This document shows, piece after piece, positions 17,528 to 27,066 of a stretch of 64,000 bases of DNA. The first letter of the stretch is position 1. The number at the start of each line of letters is the position of its first letter. A program made the translations under genes and the position numbers. The stretch spans positions 50,632-114,631 of the forward strand of contig JAJTWR010000105.1 in assembly GCA_021613335.1 (NCBI GenBank), read 5' to 3'. The notes under the pieces are model-generated. The model saw only the letters and a program-made list of their open reading frames with translations, searched no databases and was not told the DNA's origin. The stretch comes from Whitmania pigra. Taxonomy: Eukaryota > Annelida > Clitellata > Hirudinida > Haemopidae.

Positions 17528-18700
17528 TTGAAACATATCTCAATATTAGGAAGTACCGGATCAATAGGAACACAGGCTTTGGAAGTGGTGCGTTCTAATC
17601 CGCATTTATACCGGGTAGATGCCATTAGCGGGCAAAACAACCCCGATTTACTTATTGCTCAGGCTTTAGAGTTTAAACCGGCGTTGGTTGTCATTACCAA
17701 CCCTAATCATTACAAAAAGGTTAAATCGGCCTTGCCAAACTCTGAAGTTATTGCCGGAGAAGAAGGTTTGACGGCTGCCGCACAGTTGCCGCAAACAACC
17801 CTGTTACTAACAGCTATAGTAGGTTCAATCGGACTAAAACCTACCATTGCGGCTATAGAAGCAAAAAAAAACGTTGCTCTGGCCAATAAAGAAACTTTGG
17901 TAGTTGCCGGCGATTTAGTAATGGGTTTAGCCAGGCGTTGCCGCGTTAAAATCATTCCGGTAGATTCTGAACACTCTGCTATTTTTCAGTGTTTGATGGG
18001 CGAAAAGTTAAACCATATCGAAAAGATATTTTTGACGGCTTCAGGCGGGCCTTTCATAGGCAAAAACCGCTCGTTTTTGGCAACGGTTACCAAACAGCAG
18101 GCCTTGAAGCATCCAAACTGGGTAATGGGAGCCAAAATTACCATCGATTCAGCTTCCTTAATGAACAAAGGTTTAGAAGCCATTGAGGCAAAATGGTTGT
18201 TTAATTTGCAAAGCCGTCAGATAGAAGTGGTGATCCATCCGCAGTCTATCATCCATTCCATGGTACAATTTACAGACGGGTCTATAAAAGCGCAGCTCGG
18301 CCTGCCTGATATGAAATTGCCTATTCATTATGCTTTAACTTATCCGCTGCGATTAAAAAACGATTTTAAACGCTTCTGTTTTATGGATTATCTGCAATTT
18401 ACATTTCATAAAACAGATACGGAAAGTTTTAGAAATTTACAGTTGGCTTTTGATGCTTTGGAGCGCGGCGGAAATATGCCCTGCATATTGAACGCAGCAA
18501 ACGAAGTGGTGGTTGAAGCCTTTTTGAACGATAAAATTGGTTTTCTGGAAATGAGCGATGTAATAGAAACTTGTATGCAGTCTTTAAACTTTATTGAAAA
18601 ACCAACGCTTCAAAATTATTTAGAAACCGATAGAGATACCCGTATATTTGCCGCGCAAATGGTAACAAAATATGAGAAAAAATATCTAAAGCATTACTAA
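17528..18700 (+). CDS. dxr: 1-deoxy-D-xylulose 5-phosphate reductoisomerase
   Basis: 390 aa, full length. It carries out the NADPH-dependent rearrangement and reduction of DXP to MEP, the committed step of the MEP isoprenoid pathway. GSTGSIGTQALEVV is the N-terminal NADPH loop. ALANKETLV, the metal-ligand stretch VDSEHSAIFQCL, and SASLMNKGLEAIEA with HPQSIIHSMVQF are the family signatures. It starts with TTG at 17528; no ATG fits better. It stands 17 nt before rseP, a frequent pairing in Bacteroidota, and 26 nt after the GH3 gene. Confidence 0.97.
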   Translation: MKHISILGSTGSIGTQALEVVRSNPHLYRVDAISGQNNPDLLIAQALEFKPALVVITNPNHYKKVKSALPNSEVIAGEEGLTAAAQLPQTTLLLTAIVGSIGLKPTIAAIEAKKNVALANKETLVVAGDLVMGLARRCRVKIIPVDSEHSAIFQCLMGEKLNHIEKIFLTASGGPFIGKNRSFLATVTKQQALKHPNWVMGAKITIDSASLMNKGLEAIEAKWLFNLQSRQIEVVIHPQSIIHSMVQFTDGSIKAQLGLPDMKLPIHYALTYPLRLKNDFKRFCFMDYLQFTFHKTDTESFRNLQLAFDALERGGNMPCILNAANEVVVEAFLNDKIGFLEMSDVIETCMQSLNFIEKPTLQNYLETDRDTRIFAAQMVTKYEKKYLKHY

Positions 18701-18717
18701 AATTAAAATATCAATAA

Positions 18718-20064
18718 ATGAATGGTTTGATTATGACGGGCCAACTGCTGCTGGGATTATCAATTCTTGTGATTCTACATGAATTAGGACATTTTATAGC
18801 GGCAAGGGCATTTGGAATTAAAGTAGAGAAGTTTTATTTATTCTTTGATGCATGGGGGATAAAGCTGCTAAAATTTAAAGCCGGCGATACCGAATACGGC
18901 ATAGGCTGGTTGCCTTTGGGCGGCTATGTAAAAATAGCGGGGATGATTGACGAATCTATGGATACCGAACAAATGGCCAAACCGATACAGCCTTGGGAAT
19001 ATAGAGCCAAGCCGGCTTGGCAGCGCCTAATTGTGATGTTGGGAGGAATTATTGTTAACATTATTGTAGGCATTTTCATTTTCTGGATGATGATTTGGAA
19101 AAATGGAGAAACCTTAACGCCCAATGATAAACTGCTTAACGGCATTCATCCGGGCATAATAGGCAAACAAATCGGCTTAAAAGATGGAGATAAACTTTTG
19201 GCAATTAACGGCCAAAGGCTGGTTTATATTGATGAAATTTATAGCTCAAAAGTACTTTTGGGAGGAACTAAATTAACCGTATCCAGAGACGGAAAAGCTA
19301 TTGATTATAGAATACCCGAAACCATATTAGACAGCATTTCTAAATACGGAATTAATGAATTTGTAGAACCAAGAACTTTAGTAGAAGAAATTATTTATGT
19401 AAAAACCCCTCAGGCGGATAAAGAAAAAACAGGCACCCCCGCTTATTACGCGGGTTTTAAAGTAAATGATAAAATTGTTTCCGCAAATGGAAAAGAGATC
19501 CGATTTACAAATGATTTTAATGATGAAATTAAACGCATGACCGGCAAAAAGGTAGCCGTAAACGTTATAAGAGAAGGGAAAGAAATTACGCTGTATCCTG
19601 TGGTAAGTAAAGCGGGAACAATAGGGGTGACGATAAAGATAAGTTCTTTGTCGGTAGTCAAAATTGAACACAATTTACTAAGCGCCTTTGGTATAGGAGC
19701 TGTAACGGCATGGTCAACTTTTACAGATAATGCCAAAGGTATTTGGAAAATGATTACCGGAAAAGTAAGCGCCCGTAACATCAGTAGCCCTATTGGTATT
19801 GCAAAAGTTTATGGCAGCGAGTTTAATTGGGACAAATTTTGGCGCCTAACCGGATTTATTTCTATGGCTCTAGCTTTTATGAACCTGTTGCCGATACCCG
19901 CTTTAGATGGTGGTCATGTAGTATTTTTAACTATAGAAATGATTAAAGGCAGACCTCTTGGCGATAAGTTTATGGAACGAGCGCAAATTGCAGGCTTTCT
20001 AATTTTAGTTAGTTTAATGGTTTTTGCCTTTGGCAACGATTTATTAAAACTTTTCGGCAAGTAA
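18718..20064 (+). CDS. rseP: RseP-type site-2 intramembrane metalloprotease
   Basis: 448 aa. The zinc-binding HELGH is at residues 21-25 in the first membrane helix, with the second motif PALDGGHVVF near residue 398. Two PDZ-like regions lie in the periplasmic part (around residues 150-210 and 235-310), followed by the C-terminal helix LILVSLMVFAFG. Such proteases cut transmembrane segments of anti-sigma factors or other short membrane proteins after a first cut. The target here is unknown. It follows dxr at 17 nt. Confidence 0.95.
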   Translation: MNGLIMTGQLLLGLSILVILHELGHFIAARAFGIKVEKFYLFFDAWGIKLLKFKAGDTEYGIGWLPLGGYVKIAGMIDESMDTEQMAKPIQPWEYRAKPAWQRLIVMLGGIIVNIIVGIFIFWMMIWKNGETLTPNDKLLNGIHPGIIGKQIGLKDGDKLLAINGQRLVYIDEIYSSKVLLGGTKLTVSRDGKAIDYRIPETILDSISKYGINEFVEPRTLVEEIIYVKTPQADKEKTGTPAYYAGFKVNDKIVSANGKEIRFTNDFNDEIKRMTGKKVAVNVIREGKEITLYPVVSKAGTIGVTIKISSLSVVKIEHNLLSAFGIGAVTAWSTFTDNAKGIWKMITGKVSARNISSPIGIAKVYGSEFNWDKFWRLTGFISMALAFMNLLPIPALDGGHVVFLTIEMIKGRPLGDKFMERAQIAGFLILVSLMVFAFGNDLLKLFGK

Positions 20065-20130
20065 GTTATTGTTTTTTGAAAAGCGATTTTTATAGCTGAA
20101 ATAAGCTCTCTTTTCATTTTTTTTACCTAT

Positions 20131-20652
20131 ATGAATTATTTCGAACTCTACCAATTGCCGGTTAGTTTCCATCCCAACCGGGCCGAAGTTAAAAGTCGGT
20201 TTTATGAGCTAAGCAAAAAATATCATCCCGATTTTTATATCAATCAGCCAAAAGATAAGCAAAATCAGGCTTTAGAACTTGCTACGTTAAATAACAAAGC
20301 TTATCAAGTATTAACTAATCCGCATCAATTGTTGCCTTACGTTTTAACCTTAAAAGGAATTTTAGTTGAAGGAGAGAGTTATATTTTACCTCAAAATTTT
20401 TTAATAGAAATGATGAATACCAATGAAGCCATTACAACCTTGCAACCGGAAGCCGATAAAACAAAACTAAACGCAGTAAAACAGGATATTTTGAAAATGG
20501 AGAAGAGTTTGACCGAACAAATAGAACAATACGCCAAACAGTTTGATGTTCAACCAAAAAATATAGACCTGCTGGCCAAAATTAAAGACTTGTACTATCG
20601 CAAAAAATATCTGACACGCCTTCAGGAAAACTTAAGTAAACTGTCTCAGTAG
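20131..20652 (+). CDS. hscB: Fe-S assembly co-chaperone HscB
   Basis: 173 aa. N-terminal J-domain beginning MNYFELYQLPVSF, with the HPD motif at residues 32-34. A C-terminal helical domain follows, with the LLPYVLTLKG segment that resembles the LPPxFL-type HscB middle region. HscB stimulates an Hsp70 (HscA/DnaK) in transferring Fe-S clusters from the IscU scaffold. It lies 66 nt behind rseP. No hscA, iscU or fdx is adjacent. Confidence 0.85.
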   Translation: MNYFELYQLPVSFHPNRAEVKSRFYELSKKYHPDFYINQPKDKQNQALELATLNNKAYQVLTNPHQLLPYVLTLKGILVEGESYILPQNFLIEMMNTNEAITTLQPEADKTKLNAVKQDILKMEKSLTEQIEQYAKQFDVQPKNIDLLAKIKDLYYRKKYLTRLQENLSKLSQ

Positions 20653-20718
20653 GTTTAAAAGTTTATTTTTTGCGCTCAAAGAATTGTTCTTAAGAGGCTA
20701 ATCTTCCCAAAATGCAAA

Positions 20719-21070
20719 TTATTTAAAATCAACCTTTTTATACGGCAAAATCGGGATGTCGTAGATTTGGTTAAAATCCAAATGCTTAATTGATTTTTTT
20801 TGCCGTAAACGCCAAACGGTTTATAAAGTTTAGAGAACCATCAGTGACGCATGCTTCTTTGTCTTTATCCCAAATGGCAATTGGTTTATATTTCAGCGAA
20901 AGGGGAGACCGGGAATTGTTTGTTTTCTTGAACGATATGCTAAGCAAATAAGGGGCAGTAACAATCCAAAAAACAATGTTCAACCTTCTCAAGCAGGTAA
21001 TGGATTTTAGCAATCTGTTCTGCTCATTTTGAAAACCCCTAACATTCAAGTACGTCATTTTTCTGTCCAA
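20719..21070 (-). pseudogene. Unrecognised small gene with a frameshift in a T8 run
   Basis: An open frame of 94 codons starts at ATG 21070 and stops soon after a run of eight T (A8 on the coding strand, 20794-20801). In the neighbouring frame the sequence continues as HLDFNQIYDIPILPYKKVDFK to TAA 20719-20721, which looks more natural than the immediate stop. The N-terminal half is basic with one hydrophobic stretch (NIVFWIVTAPYLLSISF). It may be the remainder of a longer decayed gene. No family recognised. Confidence 0.35.
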
Positions 21071-21291
21071 AAAGCCAAAACTTTACAAATATTTTGTCGT
21101 TTTTAGTCCCAAATTTTATTTTGTTTAATAATATAAATACCTTAAAATCAGATATAATACATAATTTAATTGCTTTGTTAGTTTATATGTGTTTAGCAAA
21201 TATTTTCAAGCGAACGCCAAATCAGCAAAATAAAATTCTGAATAAACATTAATTATATTGATTTTCAGCTGTTTAAATAAATATGATTAAA

Positions 21292-21540
21292 CTAATACTT
21301 CCTTTTATAAGCTGCTTTGAAATCACTTCTCATGGTTTCAAATCTTTCTGCAACCGTAGCTATAAAATCTTCGTCAATTATTTGAAAAACTTCGTTGGCT
21401 CCGCCCCCGGTTAAATCTGACTCAGATATCTTGTAGCTTTGTTCTAGCTGGCCTTGTTCAAATTTGATAATGTATTTCTGCCCCATTTGAAAAAGAGTAA
21501 TTTTACAGGAAGGGTGGGGTAGTTCGGCTATTATTCTCAT
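21292..21540 (-). CDS. Small conserved-type hypothetical protein
   Basis: 82 aa. It starts MRIIAELPHPSCKITLFQMGQKY and has two strand-rich halves, an acidic middle with SDLTGGGANEVFQ and a basic end (FKAAYKRKY). No membrane segment or signal is seen. Composition and periodicity look like a real folded small protein, probably lineage-specific. It is alone on the minus strand between hscB and the glycosylase gene. Confidence 0.65.
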   Translation of the reverse strand: MRIIAELPHPSCKITLFQMGQKYIIKFEQGQLEQSYKISESDLTGGGANEVFQIIDEDFIATVAERFETMRSDFKAAYKRKY

Positions 21541-21978
21541 CTTGCTAATCGTTTTGCTGCAAAACTAAATAATAAAGTAAAAGCTCTTACTTAATTGTTA
21601 ATTAGTGATATAAATGTGAATAAATATATTTGTTAATAAATAAATACCGCTAAAAACATCATTTGGTTATTTGCTAAATGCCATATTTTTAAGATAAAAT
21701 ACAGATGTTGTACATTTGTACAATAGCAGAAGATATGATTTATAAAAATGGTTCTAAAGAAAAGCGATACCGATCTGTTACGCCTCAAACAAAATTTTTA
21801 CTCATAGCCGAAAATGATCTGTTTGCTAATTGTGCGCATATGTGCAGTTCTTAAGCCCGGTTTAATTGACTGGAAATTATTCTGCTGTTTTTGAGTATGA
21901 AATTGTTTACGTATTAAATAACATATTAATTTTAATATAGTTAGTATTATTTAATTAAAGAAAGTTATTAATATATAA
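21541..21978. promoter_or_regulatory. AT-rich gap with an operator-like inverted repeat at 21708-21723
   Basis: TTGTAC-ATTT-GTACAA at 21708-21723 is a perfect 6-bp inverted repeat with a 4-nt spacer. Inside it TACATTTG (21711-21718) fits the Bacteroidota -7 consensus. A 39-codon frame (21735-21854) starts 11 nt behind it, reads MIYKNGSKEKRYRS..., and is not recognised. A promoter buried in a palindrome is what a repressor-controlled start would look like. The rest of the gap is AT-rich and shows nothing else. Confidence 0.35.
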
Positions 21979-22590
21979 ATGCTTAAATTACCTTTATCAT
22001 TTTATCAAAAAAATGATGTTGTTTCTCTTGCCAGGCAGCTAATTGGCAAAATCCTTTATACTAAAATAGAGGGAGTATTAACCGGTGGAATAATTACCGA
22101 AACAGAGGCCTATAACGGGGTGAGAGATAAAGCTAGTCACGCTTATGGCGGAAGGCGAACCAAGCGCACAAACATTATGTACGCTAAAGGAGGCGTTACT
22201 TATGTGTATTTATGTTACGGTATTCATTATTTGTTTAACGTGGTTACAGGAATTGAAAACAATCCGCAAGCAGTATTAATTAGAGCCATTGAACCCATTA
22301 CTGGAATAGAATTTATGTTAAAACGCAGAAAAATGCTTGTTTTAAAGCCTAATATTACCGCCGGACCCGGGGCCATGTCGCAAGCTTTGGGCATTAAAAC
22401 AACGCTAAACGCTGCTAGTTTGCTGGGAGATGAGATTTGGATTGAAGATACCGGAACTCGTTTTAACGACGATGATATATTAACCGGCATCCGAATTGGG
22501 GTTGCTTATGCACAAGAAGACGCTCTTTTACCATGGCGATTTTATCTCAAAGGAAATAAATATGTTAGCAAACCTCATCTAAATAAATAG
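21979..22590 (+). CDS. 3-methyladenine DNA glycosylase (AAG/MPG family)
   Basis: 203 aa, full length for the Pur_DNA_glyco (AAG) family. It removes alkylated purines such as 3-methyladenine from DNA as the first step of base excision repair. Motifs: ETEAYNGVRDKASHAYGG with the catalytic Glu, NIMYAKGGVTYVYLCYGIHY, VLIRAIEP and TAGPGAMSQALGI. All are intact. It stands alone between two long AT-rich gaps. Confidence 0.93.
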   Translation: MLKLPLSFYQKNDVVSLARQLIGKILYTKIEGVLTGGIITETEAYNGVRDKASHAYGGRRTKRTNIMYAKGGVTYVYLCYGIHYLFNVVTGIENNPQAVLIRAIEPITGIEFMLKRRKMLVLKPNITAGPGAMSQALGIKTTLNAASLLGDEIWIEDTGTRFNDDDILTGIRIGVAYAQEDALLPWRFYLKGNKYVSKPHLNK

Positions 22591-23266
22591 TTTTTTATTG
22601 TTTTTAAAACATGAATAAATACCAGAAATATATTTTTTTAAATAAAAAATTTAATTATAACATACATCTTGCTAATAATAAGATATATAAAAATTTTGAA
22701 AACAACTTAGCTTGTATCTTTGTGTGTCAATGTTCTAACAGGCGCGAAGGTATAGGATGTAAAGCGCGGCAAATAATCGTTAACGTTTGTTATTATAAAC
22801 CTGTTTAAATGATCAATTGGTCTTTATCTGCTGGATGATAAAGGAAATGATTTGCTAAATCCGATATTATAGTTCTTTTAGAGGGCTTGGCGGTTATTTG
22901 GGGTATCTTTTTCGCAAAGCGATTATTGCCGTCCGGTCAAAAATAAGTAAGCGTTAAATCAAACATTTAAAATGTGAAAATACAAAATAAAATATGGTAA
23001 AGCAAGGTAAAAAGCGTTCAACACGATACTTTTGCTCTTTAAATCTTTGTTGTGCGACGAAATTAATAAAATGTATCTTAAATTAACAAGTTAATTGCCT
23101 TATGTATCTTAAATTAACGGCTTCAAAAAAGGATGTATAACGGCTTTTTACAGATTTTCCTCGTCCATAAAACTTTTTTCCACATTAACGATGGTTTGCG
23201 GCATAATTTCCTAACTTCGCAAGGTTATCAAAAAACTCGTTTTTTAACCGAATATTAAAATAATTT
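22591..23266 (+). repeat. Long gap before gyrA with a 17-bp direct repeat
   Basis: About 680 nt without a convincing gene. A 65-codon frame at 22611-22808 is Asn/Lys/Ile-rich and has no recognisable features. The clearest structure is ATGTATCTTAAATTAAC, present exactly at 23071-23087 and 23102-23118 (31 nt start to start, three helical turns), which would suit a pair of protein-binding sites upstream of gyrA. No well-spaced -33/-7 pair was found. Confidence 0.45.
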
Positions 23267-25765
23267 ATGGCAGAAGATTTAGAGAATCAAGAAAACGATA
23301 AAATTATTCCAATTAATATTGATGAGCAGATGCGCTCGGCTTATATTGATTATTCGATGTCGGTAATCGTTAGTCGCGCTTTGCCCGATGTTAGAGACGG
23401 ATTAAAACCTGTTCATCGTCGCGTACTTTACGGGATGTTGGATTTGGGTTTAAACAACAACAAACCTTATAAAAAATCAGCCCGTATTGTGGGAGAGGTA
23501 TTAGGTAAATATCACCCGCATGGCGATAGTTCTGTATATATGACTATGGTTCGCATGGCCCAAGAGTGGAGCATGCGCTATATTTTGGTTGACGGGCAAG
23601 GCAACTACGGCTCTATTGACGGCGACTCGCCTGCGGCCATGCGTTATACCGAAGCCCGGTTTCGGAAAATTGCCGAGGAGATGTTGGCCGACATCAATAA
23701 AGAAACCGTTGATTTCCAATACAATTTTGACGATTCGTTACAAGAGCCCACCGTATTGCCTTCAAAAATTCCAAATCTTTTAATAAACGGGGCTTCGGGC
23801 ATAGCGGTAGGTATGGCCACTAATATGGCTCCGCACAACCTTACCGAGGTAGTTAACGCTACTATTGCTTATGTTGATAACCGTGAAATTACCATTGCGG
23901 AATTGATGAAACATATTAAAGGTCCCGACTTCCCGACCGGGGCCGCCATTTATGGCTACTCCGGAATCCAAGAAGCTTTTGAAAGCGGGCGGGGTCGTAT
24001 TGTCATGCGTGCAAAAGCTGAAATTGAAAGCAATAAAGAACGCGAAAGCATTGTTGTAACTGAAATTCCCTATCAGGTAAATAAATCGCAAATGATTGAG
24101 CGTACTGCTGAGTTGATTGGCGAGAAAAAACTGGAAGGTATCTCTAACATTAAAGATGAATCCAATAAAGACGGCATCCGCATTGTTTACGAAATTAAGC
24201 GAGACGCAAACGCAAATATTGTTTTAAATAATTTATTTAAATTAACTGCGCTGCAAACCTCGTTTAGCGTAAATAATATTGCTTTGGTAAATGGTCGTCC
24301 GCAGTTATTAAACTTAAAAGATCTTATTCATCACTTTGTTGAACACAGACATGAAGTGATTATACGCAGAACCAAATTTGAACTTGGCGAAGCTGAAAAC
24401 CGGGCACATATTTTAGAAGGCTTATTGATTGCTTTAGATCATATAGAAGAAATAATCAAACTAATCAGAGCATCTGATACCCCGGATGAAGCGCGTACGG
24501 GCTTAATAGAACGGTTTGGCTTGAGCGATATTCAAGCCAGAGCAATTTTAGATATGACCTTGCGCAGGCTAACGGGTTTAGAGCAAGATAAGATTAAAGA
24601 CGAGCATGCGGAATTGATTAAAACCATCGAGTATTTGAAATCTGTATTAGCCGATAAATCGTTTCGTATGCAGATTATCAAAGATGAACTTGCAGAGATA
24701 CAAAAAAAATACGGCGACGAGCGCAGAACAGAAATTATACATGCTTCCGGCGATATGAGCATGGAAGATTTTATTGAAGATGAAGAAGTGGTGATAACCA
24801 TTTCGCATGAAGGTTATATCAAACGCACTCCCGCAACCGAATATCGAACACAAACCCGAGGAGGCAAGGGGGCAAAAGGAAGCGACTCCAGAAACGAGGA
24901 TTTTATAGAGCATTTATTAATTGCTTCTAACCATAACTATATGTTGTTTTTTACCGAAGCCGGCCGTTGTTTTTGGCTAAGAGTGTATGAAATTCCGGAA
25001 GGTACAAGAACCGGTAAAGGCAGAGCTTTACAAAATATCATCAATATTCCTAAAGAAGAAAAGGTAAAAGCTTATATCAAGGTTAAAAATTTAAAAGATC
25101 TGGATTATCTGGAAAACAATTTTATCATCATGTGTACCAAAAAAGGTACCATCAAAAAAACTTCTTTGGAGGCATATTCTCGTCCGCGCGTAAATGGTAT
25201 TAATGCTATCAATATTAATGAAGGCGATCAATTATTAGAAGCCACATTAACTACCGGTTCTAGCCAAATTGTGATGGCTTTACGTTCTGGCAGAGCTATT
25301 CGTTTTAACGAGGCGACAGTAAGGCCGATGGGTAGAACTGCTACGGGAGTACGCGGTATCACCCTCGCTCATGCTAAAGATGAAGTTGTTGGTATGATTG
25401 CCGTTAACGATACCAATGCAACCGTATTGGTAGTATCAGAAAAAGGATATGGTAAACGGACAAATATAGATGATTATCGGATTACCAACCGGGGCGGTAA
25501 AGGGATAAAAACCATCAACGTTACTGAAAAAACCGGAGAACTGGTAGCAATAAAAAACGTGTCTGATGCCGATGATTTAATGATTATCAATAAATCGGGC
25601 ATATTAATAAGAATTGCGGTTTCTCAATTAAGAATAATGGGACGGGCAACACAAGGCGTGCGTTTAATTACCTTAAAAGAAAGCGATGAAATAGCTTCGG
25701 TAGCTCAAATTGAACACGAAGATGAAGAATTACAGATCATTGATGAGAACAAAGAAATAGATTAA
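23267..25765 (+). CDS. gyrA: DNA gyrase subunit A
   Basis: 832 aa, complete. The catalytic tyrosine is Y127 in AAMRYTEAR. The breakage-reunion domain starts [24 protein letters not shown], and the C-terminal DNA-wrapping domain has the six-blade repeats, with the GyrA-box region [12 protein letters not shown]. In the quinolone-resistance region ([17 protein letters not shown]) the serine equivalent to E. coli S83 is present as S88. The position equivalent to D87 is M92. An acidic tail ([17 protein letters not shown]) ends the protein. The TPR gene follows at 23 nt. Confidence 0.98.
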   Translation: MAEDLENQENDKIIPINIDEQMRSAYIDYSMSVIVSRALPDVRDGLKPVHRRVLYGMLDLGLNNNKPYKKSARIVGEVLGKYHPHGDSSVYMTMVRMAQEWSMRYILVDGQGNYGSIDGDSPAAMRYTEARFRKIAEEMLADINKETVDFQYNFDDSLQEPTVLPSKIPNLLINGASGIAVGMATNMAPHNLTEVVNATIAYVDNREITIAELMKHIKGPDFPTGAAIYGYSGIQEAFESGRGRIVMRAKAEIESNKERESIVVTEIPYQVNKSQMIERTAELIGEKKLEGISNIKDESNKDGIRIVYEIKRDANANIVLNNLFKLTALQTSFSVNNIALVNGRPQLLNLKDLIHHFVEHRHEVIIRRTKFELGEAENRAHILEGLLIALDHIEEIIKLIRASDTPDEARTGLIERFGLSDIQARAILDMTLRRLTGLEQDKIKDEHAELIKTIEYLKSVLADKSFRMQIIKDELAEIQKKYGDERRTEIIHASGDMSMEDFIEDEEVVITISHEGYIKRTPATEYRTQTRGGKGAKGSDSRNEDFIEHLLIASNHNYMLFFTEAGRCFWLRVYEIPEGTRTGKGRALQNIINIPKEEKVKAYIKVKNLKDLDYLENNFIIMCTKKGTIKKTSLEAYSRPRVNGINAININEGDQLLEATLTTGSSQIVMALRSGRAIRFNEATVRPMGRTATGVRGITLAHAKDEVVGMIAVNDTNATVLVVSEKGYGKRTNIDDYRITNRGGKGIKTINVTEKTGELVAIKNVSDADDLMIINKSGILIRIAVSQLRIMGRATQGVRLITLKESDEIASVAQIEHEDEELQIIDENKEID

Positions 25766-25788
25766 AATAATATTACCAACTAATAAAT

Positions 25789-26892
25789 ATGAAAACAATA
25801 CTCATATCTATGTTGTGCTTAGCTGTAAGCTATGGCGCTCATGCACAAAAAAAAGAGATTTCTGAAGCGCAAAAAGTTTGGGCTCTTTATCAAACATTTG
25901 GCAATAAACAGTCTTTAGAAAAACAAATAGACGCTTTAACTACCGGTTTGGAGCATACCGATAAAGCGATAACGCATGAAAAATCTAAAACAATGCCTAG
26001 CGCTTGGTCGGTTAGAGCGTTGCTTGCTTCTGTTATCGCTTATATAGATACGGTTAACGCCTCAAATATGGCCGCTAAAGCAAAAATTGCCGAAGAGGCT
26101 ATTGCACAAGCCAAAAGCCTTGATACCAAAAATCAAGAAAAAGAGTATATTGCTGCTGCAGAACAAAACTTAAACGCGGCTTTAATTAATGGTTCTTTAA
26201 GAGCTTATAATAAAAAAGATTATGAATCGGCTTTAATAGGGTTTGATAAAATTCTAGCCAGAAACCCTAACGATACCAGTATGTATATTAACGCCGGTTT
26301 AACCGCTAAAACCATCAAAAAATATCCCGAGGCGATTGGCTATTACAAAAAAGCAATTTCGTTAAATGCCAAAGAAAGTAAAGTACTTTATGGCGAATCA
26401 ATTAATATTACTTTACAAGAATTGAAAGACACCGCTTCGGCTTTAGCTTTGTTGGATATAGCCATTGCCAAATATCCAGATGATGTTGACTTAATCAGCA
26501 TACAAACAGACATTTATATTAACCAAGGAGATATCGAAAAATCCAGGGCGGCTTTAAATAAATTGTTAGCCAAAGAACCCGGAAAATCTATTTATAATTT
26601 CTTACTAGGAAACACTTATTTTAAGCAAGCGCAAGATTTGCAAGAAAAACGAAAAAAAATAGACCCCAAAAAGAAAGCCGAATACGACGCGATTACCAAA
26701 AAAATGACAGCCTTGGTTGATCAGTCAATTCCTTATTTTAAAAAATCTTTAGAAACCGATCCAAAATATATTCCTGCATTAGAAACTTTGAAAAACATCT
26801 ACGCTTTTAAAGTTGATACCAAAAGTTATGAAGAAATAAGCAAGCGGTTAAAAGAGGCAGAAGCCTCTGTTCCAAAAAAAGACGGGCAATAA
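25789..26892 (+). CDS. Exported TPR-repeat protein (paralogue 1)
   Basis: 367 aa. Signal peptide MKTILISMLCLAVSYGAHAQ, then a helical N-terminal region and tetratricopeptide repeats around residues 130-300 (for example ALIGFDKILARNPNDTSMYINAGLTAKTIKKYPEAI). It is therefore likely periplasmic or surface exposed, a protein-protein scaffold. It follows gyrA at 23 nt and is a paralogue of the next gene, sharing layout and repeat spacing. No specific function can be assigned. Confidence 0.85.
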   Translation: MKTILISMLCLAVSYGAHAQKKEISEAQKVWALYQTFGNKQSLEKQIDALTTGLEHTDKAITHEKSKTMPSAWSVRALLASVIAYIDTVNASNMAAKAKIAEEAIAQAKSLDTKNQEKEYIAAAEQNLNAALINGSLRAYNKKDYESALIGFDKILARNPNDTSMYINAGLTAKTIKKYPEAIGYYKKAISLNAKESKVLYGESINITLQELKDTASALALLDIAIAKYPDDVDLISIQTDIYINQGDIEKSRAALNKLLAKEPGKSIYNFLLGNTYFKQAQDLQEKRKKIDPKKKAEYDAITKKMTALVDQSIPYFKKSLETDPKYIPALETLKNIYAFKVDTKSYEEISKRLKEAEASVPKKDGQ

Positions 26893-26912
26893 TTTAACCT
26901 CAAAAAATAATT

Positions 26913-26955
26913 TTATACAAAAGGCGTTCAAAAAATATGAATGCCTTTTGTATAA
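26913..26955 (+). terminator. 18-bp stem hairpin between the two TPR genes
   Basis: The arms 26913-26930 and 26938-26955 pair over 18 positions with a single G-T pair, around a 7-nt loop (AAAAATA). The base of the stem has TATACAAAA opposite TTTTGTATA. This is a plausible Rho-independent terminator for the gyrA-TPR unit, although no clean T-tract follows outside the stem. It begins 20 nt after the stop of the first TPR gene. Confidence 0.6.
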
Positions 26956-27017
26956 TCGGCATAAAATAAAATTTAAATTATTTTTGATTTTTAACTAAAA
27001 CATAGCATACTTTAAAT

Positions 27018-27046
27018 TTTTGGCAATCTCTTTTTTGTTATTTTTG
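27018..27046 (+). promoter_or_regulatory. Promoter of the second TPR gene
   Basis: TATTTTTG at 27039-27046 matches the TAnnTTTG -7 consensus. TTTTG at 27018-27022 lies 16 nt upstream as a possible -33 element. ATG 27067 is 20 nt downstream. Together with the hairpin at 26913-26955 this makes the second TPR gene a separate transcription unit. Confidence 0.5.
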
Positions 27047-27066
27047 TCGGCTTAGTATATGAATAT

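Noticed and set aside
22611..22808. 65-codon frame rich in Asn, Lys and Ile after the DNA glycosylase gene
   Set aside because: Composition follows the AT-rich background, with no motif and no promoter; taken as chance.
22591..23266. AT-rich gap before gyrA considered as a replication origin
   Set aside because: Only one sequence near a DnaA box (TTTTCCACA near 23168) was seen, with no cluster and no dnaA/dnaN neighbours.
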